Shown here: positions 26,325 through 33,674 of the stretch, one piece after another | How the letters are laid out: each line of letters starts with the position of its first letter | Numbering within the stretch: position 1 is the stretch's first letter | From: Jeongeupia chitinilytica | Lineage (GTDB): Bacteria > Pseudomonadota > Gammaproteobacteria > Burkholderiales > Chitinibacteraceae | NCBI RefSeq assembly: GCF_014652315.1 | Contig: NZ_BMYO01000002.1 | Location: 434,001 to 498,000 of the forward strand | Direction of reading: 5' to 3' | Length of the DNA stretch: 64,000 nt | The notes under the pieces: model-generated | What the model was told of the DNA's origin: nothing | Databases searched by the model: none | The model's input: only the letters and a program-made list of their open reading frames with translations | Position numbers and translations under genes: made by a program

Positions 26325-27050
26325 ATGGCTCGAGAAAACGTCAGCGAAGAACTTCTGCAATTGCGTAAACGGGCACGGCGCCGGCTGGTCGGAGCGGTCG
26401 CTCTCGTGCTGTTTTCGCTGATCGTGCTGTGGACCGTCATGGATGGCGAGCCGCCGGCAGCGCTCAACCACGGTGCCGCACCGGTCGAAATCATTGCCAG
26501 CGCTCCTTCCGCATCGACGGTGGCCGCGGCGGCCAGTTCCCCTGCAATGGCCGCGAACGAGGTGACGCCGCAACCTGTCGCTTCCCTGCCTCAGCCGATT
26601 CCCGAGTCGTCCTCTCCGGTCATCGAACAGGACAATGCCGCGCTGTTGCCGGGCAAGCTCGTGAATCCGCAGCTGGAGCGAAAGCCGACGCCGACGCCCA
26701 AGCCTTCACCGGTACCGGCCAAGGATGCCAAGGCAAACGCCGAGCGGCACGAAGCGACACCGGCGAAGGATCCAGCACGCATCCTGGCTGGGCTTGACGA
26801 TGATGCAAGCAAGAAGGGCAATGCACGTCAGTACTACCTGCAACTGGGCGCCTACGCCGACAAGGCCAAGGCGCAGGAAATGATTTCCAAGCTCAAGGAA
26901 GCGGGCATTCCGGCCTATGGTGAAACCGTCAGCACCGACAAGGGGGCGCTGACCCGCGTGCGGGTCGGACCGGAAGACCAAGGCACGGTCCGGAACTGGC
27001 AGCAGAAGCTCGACGCGCTGGGTGTCTCTGCCCGGTTGGTCAGCAAATAA
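26325..27050 (+). CDS. SPOR domain cell division protein (DedD-like)
   Basis: 241 residues: a short basic cytoplasmic N terminus, one transmembrane helix (about 22-39), a Pro/Ala/Lys-rich periplasmic linker, and a C-terminal SPOR domain (about 165-241; YYLQLGAYADKAKAQEMISKL). SPOR domains bind peptidoglycan stripped of stem peptides at the septum. It begins 2 bases after folC and is followed by cvpA, as is usual for dedD. The name dedD is likely but relies on context. Confidence 0.9.
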   Translation: MARENVSEELLQLRKRARRRLVGAVALVLFSLIVLWTVMDGEPPAALNHGAAPVEIIASAPSASTVAAAASSPAMAANEVTPQPVASLPQPIPESSSPVIEQDNAALLPGKLVNPQLERKPTPTPKPSPVPAKDAKANAERHEATPAKDPARILAGLDDDASKKGNARQYYLQLGAYADKAKAQEMISKLKEAGIPAYGETVSTDKGALTRVRVGPEDQGTVRNWQQKLDALGVSARLVSK

Positions 27051-27053
27051 GTC

Positions 27054-27545
27054 ATGACCGGTTTCGATTACGCGGTACTCGCCATTCTCGGCCTGTCGAT
27101 CCTGCTGTCGGTCATGCGCGGCCTGACGCAGGAGCTGCTGGCACTGGCGGGCTGGGTGATCTCGGCCTGGCTTGCATTGAACTATGCCGCCCCCATGTCC
27201 ATTCACATGCCGGCTGCGTTGCCGAATGAAGGATTGCGCTATCTGGCAGCGCTGATATCGATTTTCTGTGCTGCCTGGCTGTTGACTGCCATTGTGCGGA
27301 TCACGCTGAACCAGTTCCTCAAGGCGACCGGGCTCAAGCCTGTCGATCGCCTGCTGGGCTCGGTGTTCGGACTGGTGCGCGGAAGCCTGTTTGTCGTGCT
27401 GCTGGTGCTGGCGGCCGGGTTGACCGGTTTGCCGAAGACCGAATTGTGGCGTGATGCGATGTTCAGTCCGCTGTTCGAACAGGCGGCGCGAATGACACTG
27501 CCGTGGCTACCCGAGTCGCTGGCCGGGCACGTGTCGTTCGATTGA
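27054..27545 (+). CDS. cvpA: CvpA family membrane protein
   Basis: 163 residues with four hydrophobic helices. FDYAVLAILGLSILLSVMRGLTQELLAL is the CvpA signature at the N terminus, and GSVFGLVRG is the conserved loop. In E. coli CvpA is needed for colicin V production and affects envelope homeostasis. It lies 3 bases after the SPOR gene and just before purF, the ancestral arrangement. Confidence 0.95.
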   Translation: MTGFDYAVLAILGLSILLSVMRGLTQELLALAGWVISAWLALNYAAPMSIHMPAALPNEGLRYLAALISIFCAAWLLTAIVRITLNQFLKATGLKPVDRLLGSVFGLVRGSLFVVLLVLAAGLTGLPKTELWRDAMFSPLFEQAARMTLPWLPESLAGHVSFD

Positions 27546-27573
27546 AGGTTTTACCAAGTATCGAGGTTCTGCT

Positions 27574-29118
27574 ATGTGTGGCATCGTGGGCGTGGTCGCC
27601 AAAACCCCGGTGAATCAGTTGTTGTACGACGGGCTGCTGGTCCTGCAGCACCGGGGGCAGGATGCCGCAGGCATCGTCAGCGCCGAAGGGCATGTCTTCC
27701 ACATGCACAAGGGCCAGGGTCTGGTTCGTGATGTCTTCCGTACCCGCAACATGCGTTCGCTGCTCGGCAATGCCGGCATCGGCCATGTGCGCTACCCGAC
27801 CGCCGGCTCGGCGTCGAGCCTGGCCGAATCGCAGCCGTTCTACGTCAACAGCCCGTTCGGCATCGTGCTCGCGCACAACGGCAACCTGACCAACGACAAG
27901 GCGCTGAAGGACGACATGTACCGCAGCGACCTGCGGCACATCAACACCAATTCCGATTCCGAAGCACTGCTGAACGTGTTTGCCCACGAAATCAGCCGTC
28001 GCACCCAGGGACCGATCCTGACACCGAAAATCGTTTTCGATGCGATCGAGGCGGTCCATTCCCGGGTTCGCGGCGCTTACGCCGTGGTCGCACTGATCGC
28101 CGGTTTCGGGCTGGTTGCATTCCGCGATCCGCACGGCATCCGGCCGCTGTCGCTGGGGCGGCACGAAACTCCGGAAGGGACCGAGTACCTCGTTGCCAGC
28201 GAGTCGGTCGTGCTCGACACCATGGGCTTCAAGTTCTGGCGCGATGTTGCACCAGGCGAGGCGATCTACGTCAGCTTCGACGGCGAGTTCCACAGCCGTC
28301 AGTGCCATCCTGCCCCGAAACTCGTGCCGTGCATTTTCGAGCACGTTTACTTTGCCCGTCCGGACAGCGTGATCGACGGGATTTCGGTACACGAGGCCCG
28401 ACTGAAGATGGGCGAGCAGCTTGCCGACAAGGTGCGTGCGATGGTGCCGGCGATGGACATCGACGTGGTGATTCCGATTCCGGATACCAGCCGCGATGCG
28501 GCGCTCGAACTGGCCAATACGCTGGATCTGCCGTACCGCGAAGGCTTCATGAAGAACCGGTATATCGGCCGGACCTTCATCATGCCGGGGCAGGCCAGCC
28601 GCAAGAAGTCGGTGCGGCAGAAGCTCAACCCGATCGCCGGCGAGTTCCGCGGCAAGAACGTGCTGCTCGTCGACGATTCGATCGTTCGCGGTACGACGTC
28701 GAAGGAAATCGTCCAGATGGTCCGCGATGTCGGCGCCAGGAAGGTCTACCTTGCGTCGGCCGCGCCACCGGTCATGTATCCGCACGTTTACGGCATCGAC
28801 ATGCCGACCCGTGCCGAGCTGATCGCCACCGGGCGCACGCACGAACAGATTGCCGAAGAGATCGGTGCCGATGCGGTGATCTACCAGGACCTGTCCGCAC
28901 TGGTTCAGGCCTGTTCCGACGCAAGCGGCGGTGCCATCACCGAGTTCGAAACCTCCTGTTTCGACGGCCGCTACATCACCGGTGACATTACCGATGCCTA
29001 CCTCGATGCGCTGGAAGCCAAGCGCCTGTCGCCGCTGTCGACCAAGACCAAGGAAGGGGATGCGGACAGCCGTGTGCTCGACCTCAATATTGGCGTTGCC
29101 GAGCAGAATTTGATCTAA
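27574..29118 (+). CDS. purF: Amidophosphoribosyltransferase
   Basis: 514 residues. The N-terminal nucleophile Cys2 (MCGIVGVV), LQHRGQDAAGI, GHVRYPTAG and LAHNGNLTN belong to the glutaminase domain, and VLLVDDSIVRGTTS is the PRPP-binding loop. It makes phosphoribosylamine, first committed step of purine synthesis. No insertion or deletion is seen against the E. coli protein. A large hairpin follows. Confidence 0.99.
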   Translation: MCGIVGVVAKTPVNQLLYDGLLVLQHRGQDAAGIVSAEGHVFHMHKGQGLVRDVFRTRNMRSLLGNAGIGHVRYPTAGSASSLAESQPFYVNSPFGIVLAHNGNLTNDKALKDDMYRSDLRHINTNSDSEALLNVFAHEISRRTQGPILTPKIVFDAIEAVHSRVRGAYAVVALIAGFGLVAFRDPHGIRPLSLGRHETPEGTEYLVASESVVLDTMGFKFWRDVAPGEAIYVSFDGEFHSRQCHPAPKLVPCIFEHVYFARPDSVIDGISVHEARLKMGEQLADKVRAMVPAMDIDVVIPIPDTSRDAALELANTLDLPYREGFMKNRYIGRTFIMPGQASRKKSVRQKLNPIAGEFRGKNVLLVDDSIVRGTTSKEIVQMVRDVGARKVYLASAAPPVMYPHVYGIDMPTRAELIATGRTHEQIAEEIGADAVIYQDLSALVQACSDASGGAITEFETSCFDGRYITGDITDAYLDALEAKRLSPLSTKTKEGDADSRVLDLNIGVAEQNLI

Positions 29119-29140
29119 TAACCCCAGATCAAAGAAGCGT

Positions 29141-29186
29141 CATGCATATCAAGGGCCGCGGGATCTTCTCCGGCCCTTGTTGCATG
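29141..29186 (+). other. Two-part stem-loop between purF and metZ
   Basis: An inner stem CAAGGGCC/GGCCCTTG (29150-29157 with 29172-29179) is enclosed by an outer stem CATGCA/TGCATG (29141-29146 with 29181-29186). No clear T-run follows, only TTGTTG. It could be the purF terminator or part of a metZ leader; the metZ start is 39 bases beyond it. I see no match to the known SAM riboswitch cores. Confidence 0.55.
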
Positions 29187-29224
29187 TGAACGCCAGAAAA
29201 CGCAAGCCGATACAGGATGCCGAA

Positions 29225-30400
29225 ATGACCGACCGCACCGATCTTCACCCCGATACGCTGGCCGTCCGCGCCGGCACCCACCGTACCGAATTTGGCGAAC
29301 ATTCCGACGCACTGTTCCTGACGTCGAGTTTCGTCGTCGACAGCGCCGAGGATGCTGCGCTGAAGTTCGGTGGCCAGATTCCGGGCTATACCTACTCGCG
29401 CTTTACCAACCCGACCGTGACCGCGTTCGAAGACCGGCTTGCAGCGCTGGAAGGCGCAGAACGTGCGGTGGCCACTGCCTCCGGAATGAGCGCGATTCTT
29501 GGTCTGTGCATGGCGCATCTGAAGGCGGGCGACCATATCCTCGCGTCGGCCGGCCTGTTCGGTTCGACGATCCAGTTTTTCAACAACTACATGACCAAGT
29601 TCGGCGTGGAAGTCAGCTACGCCAAGCCGACCGATCCGGCTGACTGGTCGGCTGGCGTGCGGCCGAATACCAGGCTGTTCTTTCTTGAAACACCGTCGAA
29701 CCCGCTGACCGATGTCGCCGACGTTGCTGCGATCGCCGAAATTGCCCACGCCAATGGCGCCTTGCTGGCGGTCGACAACTGTTTTTGCTCGCCGATCCTG
29801 CAGCAGCCGCTGGCGCTGGGTGCGGACATCGTCATCCATTCGGCAACCAAGTATCTGGATGGCCAGGGGCGGGTGCTCGGCGGTGCGGTCGTCGGCAAGT
29901 CCGAGTTCGTCGAGCCGGTCTACCTGTTCCTGCGCACGTCCGGTCCGACCCTGTCGGCGTTCAATGCCTGGGTGCTGCTCAAGGGCATGGAGACGCTGCC
30001 GCTGCGCATGCGTGCGCACTGCGACAACGCACTGAAGCTGGCAGCCTGGCTGGAGGCGCACCCTGCAGTCGAGCGCGTCTATTATCCGGGGCTGGCCAGC
30101 CACCCGCAGCACGCGCTGGCGATGCGGCAGCAAACGGGCGGCGGCGGTGTGGTGTCGTTCGAACTCAAGGGTGGCAAGGATGCGGCCTGGAGGCTCGTCG
30201 ACGCCGTGCAGCTGATGAGCCGGACGGCCAATCTGGGCGACGTGCGTACGACGATCACGCATCCGGCTTCGACGACGCACGGCCGGCTGACCCCGGAGGC
30301 GCGCGCAGCCGCCGGCATTCGCGACGGGCTGATCCGGATTGCCGTCGGTCTCGAACACATCGATGACCTGACTGCCGATCTCGCGCTCGGTCTGGGCTGA
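29225..30400 (+). CDS. metZ: O-succinylhomoserine sulfhydrylase
   Basis: 391 residues of the Cys/Met metabolism PLP enzyme family. The PLP lysine lies in HSATKYLDGQGR; LFFLETPSNPL and the C-terminal SRTANLGDVRTTITHPASTTH are conserved. In betaproteobacteria that carry metZ the enzyme forms homocysteine directly from O-succinylhomoserine and sulfide. The close PLP relatives metB and metC are the alternatives, but the position after purF and the SRTANLGD motif favour MetZ. Confidence 0.93.
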   Translation: MTDRTDLHPDTLAVRAGTHRTEFGEHSDALFLTSSFVVDSAEDAALKFGGQIPGYTYSRFTNPTVTAFEDRLAALEGAERAVATASGMSAILGLCMAHLKAGDHILASAGLFGSTIQFFNNYMTKFGVEVSYAKPTDPADWSAGVRPNTRLFFLETPSNPLTDVADVAAIAEIAHANGALLAVDNCFCSPILQQPLALGADIVIHSATKYLDGQGRVLGGAVVGKSEFVEPVYLFLRTSGPTLSAFNAWVLLKGMETLPLRMRAHCDNALKLAAWLEAHPAVERVYYPGLASHPQHALAMRQQTGGGGVVSFELKGGKDAAWRLVDAVQLMSRTANLGDVRTTITHPASTTHGRLTPEARAAAGIRDGLIRIAVGLEHIDDLTADLALGLG

Positions 30401-30459
30401 GCACCACGATTCACTGTCCTGCGGGGCCGGCACCCGATATGCTGGGCCCGCATTCTCCG

Positions 30460-30506
30460 GTGACGGGACGACCCGTCACTGCCTGTCACATCCGGGGACG
30501 GCCCCG
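30460..30506 (+). ncRNA. Guanidine-II (mini-ykkC) riboswitch
   Basis: Two GC-rich hairpins lie just before the Gdx exporter. The first (30460-30479) has an 8-bp perfect stem GTGACGGG/CCCGTCAC closed by the loop ACGA. The second (30493-30506) has a 5-bp stem CGGGG/CCCCG closed by ACGG. Paired hairpins with ACGR tetraloops, 13 bases apart here, are the definition of the guanidine-II riboswitch. The second hairpin ends 8 bases before the AAAGGA ribosome binding site, so guanidine binding would control translation of the exporter. Confidence 0.9.
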
Positions 30507-30527
30507 ACCTTCGCAAAGGAAATGGCC

Positions 30528-30854
30528 GTGTCTGCCTCTCTCGTTCCTTGGGTTTCCCTCGTTCTCGCCGGTCTGTTCGAAGTCGCCTGGGCGCTTGCCC
30601 TGAAGGCTTCGCACGGTTTCAGCCGGCCGCTGCCGTCGCTCGTCTTCGTACTGACATTGACCGCGAGCATGGGCCTGCTTGCGTACGCGGTGAAGCATCT
30701 GCCACTCGGTACGGCGTATGCGATCTGGGTCGGCATCGGTACGCTCGGAACGGTCGCGCTCGGCATCGTCTGGTTTCACGAGCCGTTCAACCTCTGGCGT
30801 GCCGCCTCGGTGCTGCTGATTCTGGCCGGCATCATCGGTTTGAAACTGGGCTGA
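30528..30854 (+). CDS. gdx: Guanidinium exporter, SMR family (Gdx/SugE)
   Basis: 108 residues, four transmembrane helices. GLFEVAWALALKASHGFSR carries the membrane-embedded glutamate in the Gdx-type context, and LPLGTAYAIWVGIGTLGT is the SMR signature in its SugE/Gdx form. It exports guanidinium in exchange for protons. The guanidine-II riboswitch directly upstream supports this subtype strongly. The GTG at 30528 is preferred because AAAGGA ends 7 bases before it; an in-frame ATG at 30522 has only 1 base of spacing. Confidence 0.93.
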   Translation: MSASLVPWVSLVLAGLFEVAWALALKASHGFSRPLPSLVFVLTLTASMGLLAYAVKHLPLGTAYAIWVGIGTLGTVALGIVWFHEPFNLWRAASVLLILAGIIGLKLG

Positions 30855-30988
30855 GCCGGTTTTCACCCAGGGAAATTGCTTATGTTTCGCCGCCTGCGCG
30901 GCGGCGGATCATCCTGTCTGTTGTAGTTTCATAAAAATGACTACATTGCGCCTCCCGGACGCAATGAACTTCATGACTCGGAGACAGG

Positions 30989-33058
30989 ATGAGTACGCTC
31001 AAATCAAAACTGATCTGGCTCGCCGTCGCCATCGCAGGGGCATTCGCCTTTGGGGTGCTGGCGCTGAACCGGGGAGAGCACGTCAACGCCGTGTGGATGG
31101 TCGTCGCGGCGGTTGCCTGCTATAGCATTGCCTACCGCTTCTACAGCTCGTTCATCGCCAGCAAGGTGTTCGAGCTCGACGATCGCCGGATGACGCCGGC
31201 CGAACGTCGCAACGACGGCCTCGACTACGTGCCGACAAACAAGTGGGTGCTGTTCGGCCACCATTTCGCCGCGATCGCCGGTGCCGGTCCGCTGGTCGGG
31301 CCGATCCTCGCCGCACAGATGGGCTATCTGCCCGGTACGCTGTGGATCCTGATCGGCGTGATGATTGCCGGTGCGGTGCAGGATTTTCTGGTGTTGTTCA
31401 TCTCGACCCGTCGCGACGGCCGGTCGCTCGGCGAAATGGCCAAGCAGGAGCTGGGTCCGTTTGCCGGCGTGGTGGTGATGCTCGGTGCGCTCGGCGTGAT
31501 GATCATCATCCTGTCGGCGCTGGCGCTGATCGTCGTGAAGGCGCTGGCCGACAGCCCGTGGGGCACGTTCACCATCGCCGCGACGATTCCGATCGCGCTG
31601 TTCATGGGCGTGTACATGCGCTACATCCGTCCGGGCCGCATCGGCGAGATCTCGGTCATCGGCTTCATCCTGATGATGCTGGCCATCGTCTACGGCGAAG
31701 ACATCGCCCACAGCCCGGTCTGGGGCCCGATGTTCACGCTGCACGGCACCCAGCTCGTCTGGGCGCTGGTGATCTACGGTTTCGTCGCCTCGGTGCTGCC
31801 GGTGTGGCTGCTGCTGGCACCGCGTGACTATCTGTCGACCTTCCTCAAGATCGGCGTCATCGTCGGTCTGGCGGTCGGCATCGTGTTCGCCGCGCCGGAG
31901 CTGAAAATGCCGGCGATCACCCGCTTCATCGACGGAACCGGCCCCGTGTTCTCGGGCAGCCTGTTCCCGTTCCTGTTCATCACCATCGCCTGCGGCTCGA
32001 TTTCGGGTTTCCATGCACTGGTGTCGTCGGGTACGACGCCGAAGCTGGTCGAGCGCGAAAGCCACATGCGCATGATCGGTTACGGCGGCATGCTGATGGA
32101 GTCGTTCGTTGCCATCATGGCGCTGATCTGCGCCTCGGTGATCGACCCGGGTGTGTACTTCGCGCTGAACTCGCCGGCCGCCGTGATCGGCAAGACGGTC
32201 GAATCGGCCTCGGAAGTGATCAACGGCTGGGGTTTTGTCGTTACGCCGGACATGCTGGTGCAGATCGCCAAGGAGGTCGGCGAGCACTCGATCCTGTCGC
32301 GTGCCGGCGGGGCACCGACCTTTGCCGTCGGCATGGCCCACATCATCACCGACATCTTCAACAGCCGCGCGATGATGGCGTTCTGGTACCACTTCGCCAT
32401 CCTCTTCGAAGCCCTGTTCATCCTGACCGCCGTCGATGCCGGTACGCGGGCCTGCCGCTTCATGGTGCAGGATCTGGCCGGCGTGGCGATTCCGTCTCTG
32501 GGCAAGAGCCGCAGCTGGCTCGGCAATATGGTCGGGACCACGGTGGCCGTTGCCGGTTGGGGTTTCTTCGTCTACCAGGGCGTCGTCGACCCGCTGGGCG
32601 GCATCAATACGCTGTGGCCGCTGTTCGGCATCGGCAACCAGATGCTGGCATCGATGGCACTGATCCTCGGTACCGTCGTGCTGTTCAAGATGAAGAAGGA
32701 GCGCTATGCGTGGGTGACGGTGGTGCCGACGGTCTGGCTGTTCATCACCTCGATGAGCGCCGGCTGGGAAAAGATCTTCAGCGCCAATCCGAAGATCGGC
32801 TTCCTCGCCGTGGCCGACAAGTTCAACGCGGCCGCCGCCAGCGGCACGATCATCGCGCCGGCGAAGACGGTCGAGGACATGCAGCGCATCGCCTTCAACA
32901 ACCAGATCAACGCCACGCTGTGCGGCTTCTTCATGCTGGTTGCCGTGGTAATGCTGGTCGCTGCGTTCTTCAACATCCGTCGTGCACTGGCCGCACGTCA
33001 TCCGACGGTGCGCGAGGCCGAGGTCCAGCTGCGCAACGAGGCTTCCGCCAATGCTTGA
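30989..33058 (+). CDS. cstA: Pyruvate/peptide transporter CstA
   Basis: 689 residues, colinear with E. coli CstA (701). RMTPAERRNDGLDYVPTNKWVLFGHHFAAIAGAGPLVGP, STRRDGRSLGE, SGFHALVSSGTTPK and FALFILTAVDAGTR-type segments are conserved, with about 16-18 transmembrane helices. CstA takes up pyruvate and perhaps peptides during carbon starvation. The GAGACAGGATG context gives a usable ribosome binding site. A TGTAGT/ACTACA inverted repeat lies at 30922-30945, a possible operator. It overlaps the next gene by 8 bases, the usual cstA-ybdD pairing. Confidence 0.97.
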   Translation: MSTLKSKLIWLAVAIAGAFAFGVLALNRGEHVNAVWMVVAAVACYSIAYRFYSSFIASKVFELDDRRMTPAERRNDGLDYVPTNKWVLFGHHFAAIAGAGPLVGPILAAQMGYLPGTLWILIGVMIAGAVQDFLVLFISTRRDGRSLGEMAKQELGPFAGVVVMLGALGVMIIILSALALIVVKALADSPWGTFTIAATIPIALFMGVYMRYIRPGRIGEISVIGFILMMLAIVYGEDIAHSPVWGPMFTLHGTQLVWALVIYGFVASVLPVWLLLAPRDYLSTFLKIGVIVGLAVGIVFAAPELKMPAITRFIDGTGPVFSGSLFPFLFITIACGSISGFHALVSSGTTPKLVERESHMRMIGYGGMLMESFVAIMALICASVIDPGVYFALNSPAAVIGKTVESASEVINGWGFVVTPDMLVQIAKEVGEHSILSRAGGAPTFAVGMAHIITDIFNSRAMMAFWYHFAILFEALFILTAVDAGTRACRFMVQDLAGVAIPSLGKSRSWLGNMVGTTVAVAGWGFFVYQGVVDPLGGINTLWPLFGIGNQMLASMALILGTVVLFKMKKERYAWVTVVPTVWLFITSMSAGWEKIFSANPKIGFLAVADKFNAAAASGTIIAPAKTVEDMQRIAFNNQINATLCGFFMLVAVVMLVAAFFNIRRALAARHPTVREAEVQLRNEASANA

Positions 33059-33428
33059 TCTTTCCTTCCTGACCGGTGGTCGGCGCGAGCCTGCGCCACC
33101 AAAAGCCATCGATGAAGGCGACGAGTACCAGCGTTACCTGCTCGATCACCAGCGGCGTCACGCGGCCGGTACACCGATGAGCCGTGCGGAGTTCGAGCGC
33201 TACAGTCTCGGCTCGGACTGGCTGTCAGGACTCAAGGATGCGGCGAAGAAGGTCGTGCAGACCTGCCGCCTGATGGTGGGGGTGCACGACTACGAGTACT
33301 ACGTCGAGCACATGCGCAGCCAGCACCCGGATGCGACTCCAATGAGTCGCGAGGATTTTTACCGCTACTGCCTGGAAGCGCGCTTTCCGAGTGCCGACCG
33401 GGCCGGCGGCGGCAAGTGCCCTTGCTGA
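33051..33428 (+). CDS. YbdD/YjiX family protein with internal duplication
   Basis: 125 residues. The C-terminal half (about 60-125: LKDAAKKVVQTCRLMVGVHDYEYY...FYRYCLEARF...GGGKCPC) is a full YbdD/DUF466 protein, the small partner always found beside CstA-type transporters. Relatives are only about 65 residues. The added N-terminal half repeats the core motif: residues 25-53 and 82-108 share EYxxY/V, H, TPMSRxxFxRYxL. So the gene seems to come from a partial tandem duplication. The Cys-rich tail KCPC corresponds to the site that can be selenocysteine in some relatives. Function of YbdD is not settled. Confidence 0.85.
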   Translation: MLDLSFLTGGRREPAPPKAIDEGDEYQRYLLDHQRRHAAGTPMSRAEFERYSLGSDWLSGLKDAAKKVVQTCRLMVGVHDYEYYVEHMRSQHPDATPMSREDFYRYCLEARFPSADRAGGGKCPC

Positions 33429-33450
33429 TCGCCCGGTTCGGGATGGAAAA

Positions 33451-33475
33451 AACGCCGCCGCAAGGCGGCGTTTTC
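33451..33475 (+). terminator. Terminator of cstA-ybdD
   Basis: AACGCCGCC and GGCGGCGTT form a 9-bp stem around GCAA followed by TTTTCCTTTA. It ends the cstA operon before nirB. Confidence 0.85.
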
Positions 33476-33491
33476 CTTTAGGCCGCTTGCG

Positions 33492-33511
33492 CCTAGGCCG
33501 GGTGGCCTAGG
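33492..33511. promoter_or_regulatory. CTAG-containing palindrome upstream of nirB (first)
   Basis: CCTAGGCC and GGCCTAGG form a perfect 8-bp inverted repeat with a 4-base spacer. It lies after the cstA terminator and about 50 bases upstream of the FNR-like box. Unknown binding protein, or an RNA hairpin if transcription starts earlier. Confidence 0.55.
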
Positions 33512-33523
33512 TGAAGCGATCCG

Positions 33524-33545
33524 GTCTAGTTCCAAGTGACTAGAC
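33524..33545. promoter_or_regulatory. CTAG-containing inverted repeat upstream of nirB (second)
   Basis: GTCTAGT and ACTAGAC form a perfect 7-bp inverted repeat with an 8-base spacer, centred 33 bases after the first palindrome (about three helical turns). Both arms again hold CTAG, a rare tetranucleotide in this kind of genome. Confidence 0.55.
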
Positions 33546-33557
33546 GAACAGAAGTCG

Positions 33558-33571
33558 TTGATTTCAGTCAA
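33558..33571. promoter_or_regulatory. FNR/Anr-type box upstream of nirB
   Basis: TTGAT-TTCA-GTCAA matches the FNR consensus TTGAT-N4-ATCAA at 9 of 10 positions. It lies 104 bases before the nirB start. It suggests activation under low oxygen. The -10 element that should follow about 30 bases downstream is weak. Confidence 0.65.
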
Positions 33572-33674
33572 TTTTCCGTCGTCGGTATTTACTTGTCCTA
33601 AGTGCCGCGAATTCGCGATCATCTCTTCAATGCATCACCCCGCGCGCGCGGCGGTGTCAGCCAAGGAGTGACGA

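Noticed and set aside
29119..29224. SAM or SAH riboswitch before metZ
   Set aside because: Only a simple nested hairpin is present; I could not find the conserved core of any of these classes.
31004..33109. 701-codon minus-strand open frame opposite cstA
   Set aside because: Composition is dominated by His, Asp, Arg and Gln, the mirror image of a hydrophobic transporter.
33492..33545. NasR/NasT (ANTAR) two-hairpin leader before nirB
   Set aside because: Those RNAs have hexaloops with A at position 1 and G at position 4. The loops here do not fit.
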